Under the pieces are notes generated by a model. It was not told the origin of the DNA. It saw only the letters and a program-made list of their open reading frames with translations, and searched no databases. From the NCBI RefSeq assembly GCF_010389155.1, contig NC_057765.1, positions 21,578,980 to 21,642,979 of the forward strand: a stretch of DNA of 64,000 nt. Reading direction: 5' to 3'. Of the stretch, positions 34,706 to 56,655 are shown piece after piece. The position numbers and the translations under genes were made by a program. How positions within the stretch are numbered: position 1 is the first letter of the stretch; each line of letters starts with the position of its first letter. This stretch comes from Erigeron canadensis. Its lineage: Eukaryota; Streptophyta; Magnoliopsida; Asterales; Asteraceae.

Positions 34706-34920
34706 CACTACAAGAAAAATGTAAATTAGTGACCATTTTGCTTAGTGACAACTAAAATTTGGTCACTAATAACTTTATTTAGTTATCATTAAGAAAAAAA
34801 TGGTCACTAAACAAAATTAGTGGCCAAAAAATTAACATTTTTTGGTCTCTAAACATAATTAGTGATGGAGCTTTAGTGACGAAAAGTGACCACTCCAAAT
34901 TTGGTCACTAATTATCATAA
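34706..34920 (+). mobile_element. CACTA-type transposon end
   Basis: Starts CACTACAAGAAAA and contains repeated subterminal AGTGACCA/TGGTCACTAA words in both orientations. The pattern is classic for a CACTA subterminal region. The interior and the opposite end are missing. Confidence 0.7.
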
Positions 34921-34932
34921 TTGCCAAATTAT

Positions 34933-35390
34933 GATATGTGTTATTCGAAAGTCATGATTCATATATAATTAAAAAGATAAACCAATTTTTCTTTTAAAAT
35001 TAAAGTAGTTAAACTTTAAAAGATAAACAAAATATGTTAAAAGTTAAAAAGCAAAAAAATAAAATAAAATATCAAAAGTTTCTGTTAGAAAAAAAAAAGT
35101 TAAAAGTTAAAAAGTCTATTTTATTAGAAAAAAAAAAGAATTCAAAAGCAAAAAAGTCTACAAAAATAAAAACAATAGAGGAAGCTGTATGGCTACAACA
35201 AAAGAAATTCAGTAAAAACGAAGGTAAAAGTTTACTAATGTCGTCCGCTGGTTTTGAACTAAAGACCTCACCTACATAAGTAAGGGCTTTAGCCAATTCT
35301 ATCAGGTAGCTTTTGTTTAAAGTTTTTCAAAACTACTATATAAAGCAACTAATAGGAGTTACGGTTCAGTGGCTACTGTTGATGATTCCA
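34933..35390. repeat. direct duplication, copy 1
   Basis: Shares its whole order with 35846-36241: ATATGTGTTATT, AAAAGATAAACCAATTTT, GTAGTTAAACTTTAAAAGAT, a lysine-codon-like A-rich part, a block TTACTAATGTCGTCCGC..., and ACTACTATATAAAGCAA. On the minus strand the block at 35225-35320 has a tRNA-like A box (TGGCTAAAGCCC) and B box (AGTTCAAAACC), so a SINE head is embedded. Open frames over it reflect A-rich composition. Confidence 0.75.
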
Positions 35391-35845
35391 CTCTCTGCCC
35401 CTTATTTTTACTTTTCCCATATATATATATATATATATGGTATATATAGGGTAAGGTTCATGTGGAAACTATTCACATACGAAGGTAGGTAATTATAAGT
35501 ATAACTTGATTGTTCATATATGAACGATTAACATATGCACATCAAATTATAATATAGAAGTTGGAGATACCAAATGCATATAATTTTAAGAGAATCATAT
35601 TTTTCTAAAAAAAATCTTTACAAATATTCAATTGTATGACATATATACTGCATAGATATTAGACTAGTAAAATAACATAATACTATACGCTATAATTTAA
35701 TCTGATGTCATATACGATATAACTTAAATATATTGTATAACAACTAGTAATTTACATGTCCCGCATTAACAAGACTTCAATTATCTTGTATGTGTATGTT
35801 ACGATGCGTTTTTAAAAACAGAAAAATACCAAGACCAAATCATAG

Positions 35846-36241
35846 ATATGTGTTATTTGAAAGTCACGCTTAAAAATTTGTCATATATAATTAAAAAGAT
35901 AAACCAATTTTCCTTTTAAAAGTAAAGTAGTTAAACTTTAAAAGATAAACAAAATATTTTAAAAGTTAAAAAGCAAAAGAATAAAATAAAATATCAAAAG
36001 TTTATATTAGAAAAAAAAAAGTTAAAAGTTAAAAAGTCTATTCTATTAAAAAAAAGAAGTCAAAAGCAAAGGTAAAAAATTACTAATGTCGTCCGCCAGT
36101 TTCAAACTAAAAACCTCACCTAAATAAGTAAAGGCTTTAGCCAATTCTATCAAGTAGCTTTTATTTATATTTTTTTAAAACTACTATATAAAGCAATTAA
36201 TGGGAGTTACTGTTCATCAGTGGCTACTGTTTATGATTCCA
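35846..36241. repeat. direct duplication, copy 2
   Basis: Second copy of the 34933-35390 block, shorter by an internal loss in the A-rich part (about 36050-36075). The tRNA-like block is present at about 36080-36175. The copies lie 913 bp apart and differ at scattered positions. Confidence 0.75.
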
Positions 36242-36328
36242 ATTAAGTTAATATAGGGTATATAATATAATATATTTAATATAATATAATAAAATATAAT
36301 ATAAGAATAATATAGCCATAGTATATAA

Positions 36329-37722
36329 CTACTTATTGAACCCGTGCGTTGCCGCGGAGGATATTTTTTAGAAAATTAAGTTTTGGCAAATTACATCAAA
36401 TATTCGAACTCAAACTTTAGAAATGACAACTAAGCATGTAATAATACCAATAAAAATATTGTAAAGAAATAATGAGTTGTATAAAAACATAAACAATAAG
36501 TATATTAATGTTTTAAATGTAACATGAACGTAAGACGTAAGTATGATTAAAGTTATTATATATTAAAAACATTATATATATATATATATAAAGACAGAAG
36601 AAAATGATCAAAAACAAAATCCATAAAAGTAAATCGGTGACTGTGTGCGATTTGTTTGATGAAAACATGAGAACCCAAAAGTTTAGTGTCAGGAAAAATG
36701 AAAACAAAAATTTTTATGTGGGGTAAAAGTTAAAAGATAGAAATTTATTTGTTTAAAAAACAACTAAACGTGCAACAATAATAGTAAAAAAAAATGTAAA
36801 TGAATATTATGATGTATAAAAACATAAACAATAACTGTAGTAATGTTTTAAATGTAACATGAACATAAGACGTAACGATGATAAAAGTTATTGTATATTG
36901 AAAATGTTATATGTATAAAAAGACGGATGAAGAATAATCAAAGACGAAATGTTTAAAAGTAAAAACGTAATTGTGTGAAAGTCGTTTTATAAAAACGTGA
37001 GAACCTAAACTTTTGTGTCACGAAAATGAAAACGAAAAAGTTGATGCGGGTAAAAGTTAAAAAAAAATAAAATTTTAGGGGTTAAAACGAAATTTGATTA
37101 AAATTAGTATGTATTATAAGAGCTTGTACATTTCATGCTTAAAAAACTTATACATTGTAACTTATTTTTATTGTAGTATATATAATAATAATGTATTTAA
37201 TATACTATAATATACTAATATAATATAACAAGCAAGGTTTGAAACTTGGTTAACATTTTTGTTTTTAAAAACAAATGTCTTGGATTCTAATTAACTTCTT
37301 ATAAGTCTGAAAATTCTTTTCATAAATAGAAATATAAAACATCATCTCTACCATAAAAATAAAACCGTTTAAATTTCGACTCATAACATAAAGATGACCA
37401 TTTAGTCATTATTAACTTAATTTTTTTTAATAATAATTAGCATGGTATCTGTGCAATGCGACGATGGTATTTGTGACCACGGTATGATGGTGTCGTTGAC
37501 ATGTGGTGATGGCGCGACTCTTGGTAATGGTAGCAGTGTTGAGTGATGTATGTTGATGTAAATGTAAATTATGTTAAATAATTGATCTAGGTCTAGTAGA
37601 GATATTTTAAAAGATAAGGGACTAAGAATTTAAATTTTTTCATATAGGATATAATGGTCATGTTGCATTTTTTTTTCTAACTTTTCAACAAAAGTGGTAT
37701 AATTTTTATATAATAGTATAGA
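36329..37722 (-). mobile_element. non-autonomous Helitron, degenerate
   Basis: On the minus strand the right-hand end ATCCTCCGCGGCAACGCACGGG forms a GC-rich hairpin, then TTCAATAAGTAG where CTAG would be expected. The proposed 5' end is TCTATACTATTATATAAAAA at 37722. The GC-richer CGACGATGG...GGTGATGGCGCG block at 37455-37530 is the family module in reverse. The 3' CTAG is mutated and the 5' flank lacks the expected base, so the boundaries are tentative. Confidence 0.45.
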
Positions 37723-37742
37723 AAATCTGCTATATCTAAATC

Positions 37743-38165
37743 CAATGTTTCCAGAACCGGACCGAAATGCAAACCGGTCTCCTTATTGGTCACTGGTTGG
37801 ATCAGTCGGATCGGTTGGACCGGATTAGAGAATCGAATGACATTATAAGTTTAATAAGCTATACTACATATAAAAAGTTATAATATATGAATATAAATAC
37901 ATCACCCGCAACGTGTTCCATCTCCGTCAAAGGTATGAGTAACGTGGTGCAATTCCGTAGACATCATCGCAAGTTATAATCTCTTTTTAGCCAAAGTTAA
38001 CTAAAAGTCAATGACCGGTTCGACTAGTTTTCTGGTTCGACCGCCGGTTTCCGGTTCGACCACTTGTTCGAGTACAGAACCGTTTTTACATCATAACTGG
38101 ACCATTATGCTTACTGGTTCCCGGCCACATCAGTCTAACTGGCCGGTCTGGTCGCGAAAACATTG
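37743..38165. mobile_element. hAT-type MITE
   Basis: The ends are CAATGTTTCCAG and, in reverse complement, CAATGTTTTCGC. An 8 bp target duplication TCTAAATC flanks it (37735-37742 and 38166-38173), the hAT signature. CCGGACCG, GGACCGG and GGTTCGACC words are repeated in both orientations near the ends. There is no coding capacity. Confidence 0.8.
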
Positions 38166-38182
38166 TCTAAATCTCTAATATA

Positions 38183-38511
38183 TATCTATAATCTATAGTA
38201 CTATATAAAACATCAACCTCCTTCCCTTTTCTCAAATTACAATTTAAACTACCCAAAATACCCCCTTATTTATTCATTAATTTAAACATCTTTACCTAAT
38301 ATATCTATAATACCCTTAATGAAATAATTTACAACATAAATCTTTAAATTCTTAAAATAATTACACTACCTCATATAACGTCAATTACTTTTACATTCTA
38401 CCACCATTTCCGTCCCTCCACCCGTCACCGCCGCCACCTGTTGCTGCTATCGCCCCCCACCACCACCCCGTGCCACTACCACCATCGCCGTCGCATTGTG
38501 CAGGCGTATGA
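38183..38511 (+). repeat. Helitron-family 5' module, partial
   Basis: A 5' start of the type TCTATAGTACTATATAAAAC is followed by the family's C-clustered AT-rich part and a CCGCCGCCACC/CACCACCCC block near 38420-38470, ending at the insertion point of the LTR element at 38517. Confidence 0.5.
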
Positions 38512-38516
38512 CTTGT

Positions 38517-39014
38517 TGAAAAGACTCAACCCAAATGAAAGAGTAATTATTGAAAACCAAATCTTTATATCTTATACTTAGAAAAATACGGCCAACTTTT
38601 TGTGAAAAATTCAAATGTTGCAATTCAAGAAAAGACACTTGGAATATTCTTAAAATGATGTAAATAGTCTACTATATAAGTTTCAGGACCCAAAAAGGTC
38701 AAACGAAGGTTCGAGAAAAATCAAGGTTCGAAGACAGTAGAGAACGGCCTATGCACAAAGCACGACTCTTGCAAAATGCAAAGGTCGTGCTCTACTGTCT
38801 TCGAACCTTAATTTTTTCCGAGCCTTCGTTTGACCATTTTGGGTCCTGAAACTTATATAGTAGTCTATTTACATCATTTTAAAAACATTCCAAGTGTCTT
38901 TTCTTGAATTGCAACATTTTGATTTTTCGCGAAAAATGACCGTATTTTTCCAAGTATAAGATACAAAGATTTGGTTTTCAACAATTACGCTTTCACTTGG
39001 GTTGAGTCCTTTCA
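38517..39014 (+). repeat. 5' LTR rearranged into a long inverted repeat
   Basis: Positions 38790-39014 match the 3' half of the intact LTR (about 44166-44391) in direct orientation. Positions 38517-38742 are the same ~226 bp in reverse complement, starting TGAAAAGACTCAACCC. About 47 nt separate the arms. The expected 5' half of the LTR is absent. The arms differ at only a few positions by eye. Confidence 0.85.
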
Positions 39015-39016
39015 AG

Positions 39017-39029
39017 TGGTATCAGAGCC
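39017..39029 (+). promoter_or_regulatory. primer-binding site (initiator tRNA-Met)
   Basis: TGGTATCAGAGCC two bases after the LTR end matches the complement of the plant initiator tRNA-Met 3' end, the common PBS of plant LTR retrotransposons. Confidence 0.85.
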
Positions 39030-40183
39030 GATGTTTAAGGGATTTAGGTATTCCCTTGTTGAGTGAATGCCTAGACTTAAACCTTAAACATGACTTGACC
39101 TTAGGTGTTTAGTAATTTTATATGAGACCCGAAAGAGTGTTGATGGAGCGTTAACTTATAAACTTGTTAGTATGGAAGCACAATAAGGCCGTCATTATTG
39201 TGATTGAAATACTAACATCTTAATAATTTAACCGCATCAAACTTGGAATTGTCTAGTATAAAGTTGTAGATTTTGGCTTAAAGTTCATAAGGTAGAGATA
39301 GGTTATGTGTTTGAACCATTTTATCTCCTTTTATATAGTATGGAAGAACACCAATTCAACGAAGAAACGGAAAATAGTAGAAGAAATCAAGAAGAAACAA
39401 TCTTTATAATCTAGTGTTGATTATTGTGATAATTTAGGGTTCTTGAAGTAACCCAATTTGGGGATTTTTGCTAGAAATTAAATAATTTATAATTTTCCCC
39501 AAATTCTTGTAAAAACCTAGTTGTATTGAGTTGCTTCATGAGTTTAACTAAGTATATGTATGTGTTGGCATACAAATTTAATATTTGAAAAATTGATGAT
39601 TTTCACTAGTTGATTTAAATGATGATGAAAATGATGAGTTGAGTTATCTATTGAAACAATGAAAAAGAAAACAACTCAATGACAAAACAAGATGGGTTTT
39701 GAGTTAGGAATGCCAGTGAAAAGTTAGAATGATTAAGTTGAGTTAGTCAATAATATGAATATTGCCTTATATGCGAATTATGATATAATGATAGGTTGAA
39801 AGCTTGAAATTGTGCATTTGCTGTTGTTATGAGTTGTTGATTCGATTCACGAAGGAGGTGAGTATATTTGCATACCTTTATATAAGTGTTGGGTCGGTTA
39901 TCATATGATGGTGGATTCTGTATGTTGTAATCGATTTGGCGTTAAGCCTAAGTAGAGGCTAGATATAAATGTGACATGAGGCCTAATGTAATAATTGTAA
40001 CTTTGACCGTTTGACCACATGTACTATTTTAATAATTATTGAGTAGGCCAATATAGTTCAAGTGCAAATTGGAGTTTATTTAAGTGCAATGTGTTCATAT
40101 AGATCAATTCGTCGTTCAAATGTTGGACTTATGTGCTAGTCGAGGTCATTAGTCATGCTAATCGATGCTTACAATTGGAAAAA

Positions 40184-40491
40184 AAAGGGGGGTTTACCGA
40201 TTAAAGCTACCTCAAGAACATAACAGTGTGCATGATGTGTTCCAAATTTGTAACTTAGGGAAGTGCTTGGCGGGTCCTACATTACACGTACCTATAAACG
40301 AGATTCAAGTGGACAAGAAGCTCAATTTTGTTGCAAAGCCGATAGAGATATTAGAGCGTGAGGACAAGAAACTGGAGGACAAACGTTATACGATAGACAA
40401 GGTCCGAGGGCAAACTAAACGTGGAGCCGAATTCACTTGGGAGCGGGAAGACCAAATGAGGTCTAATTACACGCATTTGTTTAGTGATTAG
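40184..40491 (+). pseudogene. gypsy polyprotein C-terminus (post-integrase) remnant
   Basis: The frame reads VYRLKLPQEHNSVHDVFQ followed by LNFVAKPIEI and ends FTWEREDQM...HLF. This is the familiar C-terminal end of plant Ty3/gypsy integrases: the YRL-LP---VHDVF block, then the EFTWE-ED chromodomain-like tail. Everything upstream (protease, RT, RNase H, catalytic integrase) is missing. Confidence 0.88.
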
Positions 40492-40533
40492 GGTTCTATC
40501 GAATTTCGGGACGAAATTCCCTTAACGGGGGAA

Positions 40534-43307
40534 TGATATAACAATTGTAACTTTGACCGTTTGACCACATGTACAATTTTAATAATTATTGAGTAGGCCA
40601 ATATAGTTCAAGTGTAAATTGGAGTTCATTTAAGTGTAATGTGTTCATATAGATCAATTCGTCATTCAAATGTTGGACTTATGTGCTAGTCGAGGTCATT
40701 AGTCGTGCTAATCGATGCTTACAATTGGAAAACATTTAAATTATCTAGCAAATGGAAAAAATGAAACTTATCCATGGGTCTTACCCAAACCCATGACCCA
40801 TGTGGGTTCACCCAACCCTATTCAATCCCCTCCCATTCATTTCATCCATTCATTTACTTCTCTTCCTCCCTTTTTCTTTCTCTAGTTAATGCAAACACAC
40901 ACACATTCTCAATCTCTTCACTCTCTCTAAGATCTAAACACATTTAATGAAGATTCAAGCTAAAATATTAACAAAATCATAATCTATATCATTATTCTTA
41001 CTACATATCAAGAATTCAAGTTTCAAAGTGCAAGAAAAAGGCTTCAATTAGGTCATATTCGGGTTTGATTGCTTGTGGAGGTTTTGGTAAGTGTTTACTA
41101 GCTCAAATTCATCTTTTCAAGTTGTTAAACATGTATATCAACTAAATCTAAACACTCTTGGTCTCTTAGCTCCAAAATTCAGAAATTAGGGTTTCAAGTC
41201 TTCAAAATTAGGTCAAAAATCATTTTGGGTCAAAAGTGATGTTATGAAGTGAAATTATTGAGTGGGTTATGTTCAAATGAGTTGGTTATGTGTAAAAACG
41301 GGGCCAAGAACTCCTCAATCGAATTCTAAGCCAAAAACTAGGGTTTTGGGTCAACTTTGAGTTCAAATGGGTCAAGAATGATTTGGACATGTAAATGGGT
41401 TAAAGGGTTGGATTTGAATGATGAAACACGTTTAGTTATATTTAATGATGTTTAATTATGCTTCAAAATGAGTCTTGGAACCTCCTAAATCGATTTCAAG
41501 GTCAAGAATTGAGTTTGGGTCGTTTTTACCTTCAAGAATCTGCAGATTGTAATGCCCGTTAGTCCTGTAACGGCCGTTACTTTTGGTAACGCCCGTTAAG
41601 GACTGAATTTGATAACATTTTTAAACGGCTCTAACTTTCAAACCGTAACTCCTTTTTTAACGTATGACCTATCGTTTGGAATCGTATCAGAGTCTACTTT
41701 CTTATGGTATTATCCATTTTGACTGAATGCTTCTCAATTTCTAAAATGTTGAATCAAAGTGTTCTAGTTCATGCTCGGGAGAGTCATTAAGGCGTTTGTG
41801 GGATTTTGGCGTGACTTAAACTTACTTAAACAACTTGTGTTGGGTTATAGAGTTGACGTTGATGATACTATGATATATGTTGATAGGTTGTGGACACGTG
41901 ACGGTTGTTGGACATTTATAGCTCGACATTATCTTGTCGTTTTGCTTGGAAACCAAGGTGAGTTTCGTAGCTCCCTACTCAATTGAGATTCGGGCTGAAA
42001 AGTGTACAACCTTTGTGTGTTAACTTGTTTGATTGTGCAATTATATGTTTTGCCTTGATTGATGACATAGTTAAATTGTGTATACGCTTGATTTCCTTGA
42101 TTGATGACATTATGGAGGACAAGATGACAATTGAGGGACAATGTGTGCATGCATGAAAACATAGGACTTGTTAGGATAATTCTTGATATCATTATTACTT
42201 GTTCTTGCTAACTAGGTGTATTCTAAATATCTTGATGTAGTTCATTATGTGAATACACGTGTGAGGGTCATTGATGTACATGGTTGTTATGGAAACATTG
42301 ATTGATTTATGGATTTACATGTTGTGTAACGGTTTTGTAGATGTGCAATTATGTGAATTGTTGTATGGTTATTGCATATGTATGTTGAGTTGTTACAGAT
42401 TAGTTGTGTATATATGGAGGACGGTAATGCCTTTGAAAGGTTGGAGATGTGGTGGGAAGGCTGCGGGTGACCCTATATATAAGCATCAAAGGCCGTTCAA
42501 AAGTAGTATCGTACGAAGTATATACACATGGTGTTTTTGGTTATGGGCGGACATTGATGGTCATCGATGAACAACTTATGTGCAATTAAGTACAATGAGA
42601 TGCATGATGTGCAATTAAGTACAATAAGGTGCATGATGTGCAATTGAGTACAATGAGGTGCATGATGACAATGTGTGCAAGTGCAATAAACGGGTACTAT
42701 ACGTACTTGATGACAGTGAACGGGTACGATACGTACTTGATGACAATTGAATGACATGAGAACAATTGAGGGACATTGACGAACATGTTTGACATTTTAG
42801 AACGTAGTGGATACGTATTGATGTCGATATTTTGGTGTTCTTGTGCATTATATGTGTTCTAGCTATTGTATAATTTGTGCAATGGATACATGTGGGACTA
42901 GTTTGCACTATAAGCCAACCTAAATTGAGTACTTGTGTCCTTTCAGGACTTACTGTAAGTGTGTTCCTTGCTCGTTATTTTGTTCGCATGGGGAATGGAT
43001 TTGTCATTAGATCCTTGTCATTCTCTCTTACGAACTCACCAACCTAGTGTTGACCTTGTTTAGTACACTTTTTGAAGTAAATCTCGAGAATCCAAGAAGT
43101 GATGGTTGATTGATGCTTGCACTAGGACTTGGGCTTGGACTTACATGGATCCAGGATTCATTCGCCCTATTTTATGCATTTTTGTGTTTGATTTTGATGT
43201 TGGATTCACCGAATCCTTTTCTTGTTCATGTAGTTCATGTTCTACGGTAATCCCATGCATACGCTATATCTTTTCGGTAATATTCGAGCCTAGCTCGGGG
43301 TGTTACA
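40534..43307 (+). repeat. 3' LTR of the nested gypsy, 2.77 kb
   Basis: Starts TGATATAACAATTG after the polypurine tract and ends GGTGTTACA before the CCTAA duplication. It shares blocks in reverse complement with the solo LTR at 10548-13007. Open frames inside (for example 41771-41986) are not genes. Confidence 0.85.
42580..42750 (+). repeat. tandem repeats within the gypsy LTR
   Basis: Three 29 bp units starting GTGCAATT at 42580, 42609 and 42638, followed by two roughly 30 bp units containing ACGGGTAC-ATACGTACTTGA at about 42688-42750. Copies are nearly identical. Confidence 0.85.
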
Positions 43308-43726
43308 CCTAAGAACCTCTTGAAAAGTGATATTTCATATGAGATTTATTAGTCGATTGATATGTGATATATGAGGCCTAAGAACCTCTTGATATGAAAT
43401 ATGGGGCCTTAGAATGCCAAGTGAATGATATGGTTTGTTTGTGATTATGATTGTGTTGTTTTGCTTATATGGATCAATATAATGCGTTAAAGTACCAAGG
43501 TGGGCATGTAGATATGGCACGACAGTGTCATAGGCTATATGTAATAGTCCTTGGTGTGTTTCCCTCCTTCGTCTATGTAAATGTATGCAAGTATATTCAC
43601 TATACGTTTTAGTTGTTTACCATTTTTATAGGCGGTTCCGAAACAGGGAACTAGGATCTTGGTGTGAAGTTTGATTAGAAGAAGTTGCATTTTAAAGAAT
43701 TGAAGGTATTGCCATTCATGGAGGAA

Positions 43727-44391
43727 TGATATTTTGTGTAGATACTTAGGTATCCCGCCTCATTATGGCTCATGATACTTTGTCATTTTGGTAAATTTGG
43801 TTTTGGTACATTTGATATGTTTTATAAAGTTGGGTTATGTAAAAATTTGCCCATGTTGGTTTGAAGGCATGATCTTTTGTTAACTCATCACAACTTGGTT
43901 AATTTAAGATGTTTGACTAAATGGGTGAATGACTCGTAAAGTTGTAGAACTTACTCTTGAACATTTGAAACCTTTTATAATGTTGAGTAATGTGTTTATG
44001 ATTTATTTGCATCACGGAATGGTAAGGGAAAGTTTGAATGTGAGTCGAAATGCTGTAAATTGTTAAAAAGAATGTTTTAGGAGTACAACCGTGAGCACAA
44101 CCTCTGGGTCACGGAGCATGACCTCTGTGTCACAGAGCACGACTCTTGCAAACTGCAAAGGTCGTGCTCTACTGTCTTCGAACCTTGATTTTTTCCGAGC
44201 CTTCGTTTGACCTTTTTGGGTCCTGAAACGTATATAGTAGTCTATTTACATCACTTTAAGAACATTCTAAGTGTTTTTTCTTGAATTGCAACATTTTGAT
44301 TTTTCGCGAAAAATGATCGTATTTTTCTAAGTATAAGATATAAAGATTTGGTTTTCAATAATTACGCTTTCATTTGGGTTGAGTCCTTTCA
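43727..44391 (+). repeat. 3' LTR of the LARD-like element
   Basis: Opens TGATATTTTGTGTAG after the polypurine tract and ends GTCCTTTCA. Its last ~226 bp match both arms of the rearranged 5' LTR at 38517-39014. It includes a repeated CTCTG-GTCACGGAGCA motif near 44095-44150. Confidence 0.8.
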
Positions 44392-44396
44392 CTCGT

Positions 44397-45480
44397 ACCT
44401 TATAAAAGAGGAAACCCACCCCCTAAATTTCAAAAGATGATTTGATCTACCTAAAATATCTCTATCCCTTGTTTACTAATTTAAAAATCCTCACTTAATA
44501 TACCTATAATACTCTTAATAAAATAATTGAGTTAATTACAGAAATCGTCCCTGTCGTGGTACTCAGCTTGCAGGTTTCATCCCTAACTTTCAAAAATTAC
44601 AGTTTTAGTCCAAAAACTTTGCTCCGTCAACAGTTTTAGTCCTGACCATATACGCCCGTTTAAAATTAGGTCACGTGATTCGCACGTGATGGGTATTCTC
44701 GTAAATTGGCGTAATAATACCCAGAGTTAATTACATAAATCATCCCTGTTGTGGGCAGTCACTTGCAACTTTCATCCATAACTTTCAAAAATTTACAGTT
44801 TTGGTCCAAAATCCAAAATAAAATTAAACACAAAATCATTTGGATTTCTAATGCATAACATTTATCACATATACAATCTCAGATCCAAAATCAAACACAA
44901 ATTTAATCCAAAATTTAATGAAACTCCAAATCTCATTACTTTCATATCAATACATGATCTGTATACAAACATAATATATAATTATATATATTTTGGATAT
45001 TGGACCAAAACTGTAATTTTTTGAAAGTTAGGGATGAAAGTTGCAAGTGATCGTCTACAACAGGGACGATTTCTATAATTAACTATGGGTATTATAAAAC
45101 CAATTTACGAGATTACCCATCACGTGTGAATCACGTGACTTGGTTTTAAACGGATGTTTATGGCCAGGACTAAAACTGTTGACAGGGCAAAGTTTTTTGG
45201 ATTAAAGCTGTAATTTTTGAAAGTTAGGGATGAAACCTGAAAGCTGGATACCACAACAGGGACGATTTCTGTAATTAACTCAAAATAATTTATAATATAA
45301 ATATCTCAAACTCTTAAAATTACTACATTAGCTTTTTTAACATGAATTACTTTTGCATTTATCATCATTGCCGCCTCCACCACTCATCACCGCCACCATT
45401 GCCAACACCACTTATCGCCATCACCGCTACCACCCATGTTTATATTGCACGGACATACCACTTGTAAAAATCTTAAATTA
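44397..45480 (+). repeat. Helitron-family module split by a Mutator MITE
   Basis: The family's AT-rich part (44400-44519) is interrupted by the element at 44529-45281 and resumes (TATAATATAAATATCTC) to the triplet block CATTGCCGCCTCCACCACTC at about 45365-45440. Its 5' and 3' termini are not seen. Confidence 0.5.
44529..45281. mobile_element. Mutator-like MITE with doubled terminal repeats
   Basis: Flanked by the identical 9 bp AAAATAATT (44520-44528 and 45282-45290). The ends read GAGTTAATTACAG and its complement, and the inverted arms extend about 190 bp. A second, related pair of ends lies inside at 44724 (GAGTTAATTACATAAATC) and 45084, so the terminal repeat occurs twice on each side. 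The centre (about 44820-44990) is AT-rich and non-coding. Confidence 0.85.

Positions 45481-56655
<11,175 letters not shown>

Larger units (their letters stand above)
39987..43307 (+). mobile_element. nested Ty3/gypsy element, internally deleted
   Basis: A perfect 5 bp duplication CCTAA flanks it (39982-39986 and 43308-43312). It consists of about 196 bp of 5' LTR (39987-40182), a fragment of pol (to 40491), the polypurine tract CTTAACGGGGGA and a complete 2774 bp 3' LTR. Most of the 5' LTR and internal region is deleted, with the break in an A/G run at 40178-40190. It sits in the non-coding interior of the LARD-like element, so it is the younger insertion. Confidence 0.85.
38517..44391 (+). 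mobile_element. non-coding LTR retrotransposon (LARD-like) hosting a nested gypsy
   Basis: It has a 5' LTR end at 39014, a tRNA-Met-type primer-binding site (39017-39029), a polypurine tract TGGAGGAA (43719-43726) and a 3' LTR at 43727-44391. Flanks CTTGT (38512-38516) and CTCGT (44392-44396) could be a target duplication with one mutation. The interior outside the nested gypsy (39030-39986, 43308-43718) totals about 1.4 kb and encodes nothing recognisable. It must have been mobilised in trans. The 5' LTR is rearranged, as described separately. Confidence 0.7.

Noticed and set aside
35034..35296. Lysine-rich 81-codon frame and its antisense partner
   Set aside because: It is a product of an A-rich run inside a duplicated repeat unit. 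The second copy of the unit does not keep the frame.
41771..43520. Several 60-99 codon frames as genes
   Set aside because: They lie within the 2.77 kb gypsy LTR and its edge, overlap tandem repeats, and have no recognisable domains.
44724..45084. Inner unit of the double-ended MITE as an independent nested insertion
   Set aside because: The 9 bp flanks are inverted relative to each other, not direct repeats, so a separate transposition event is not shown.
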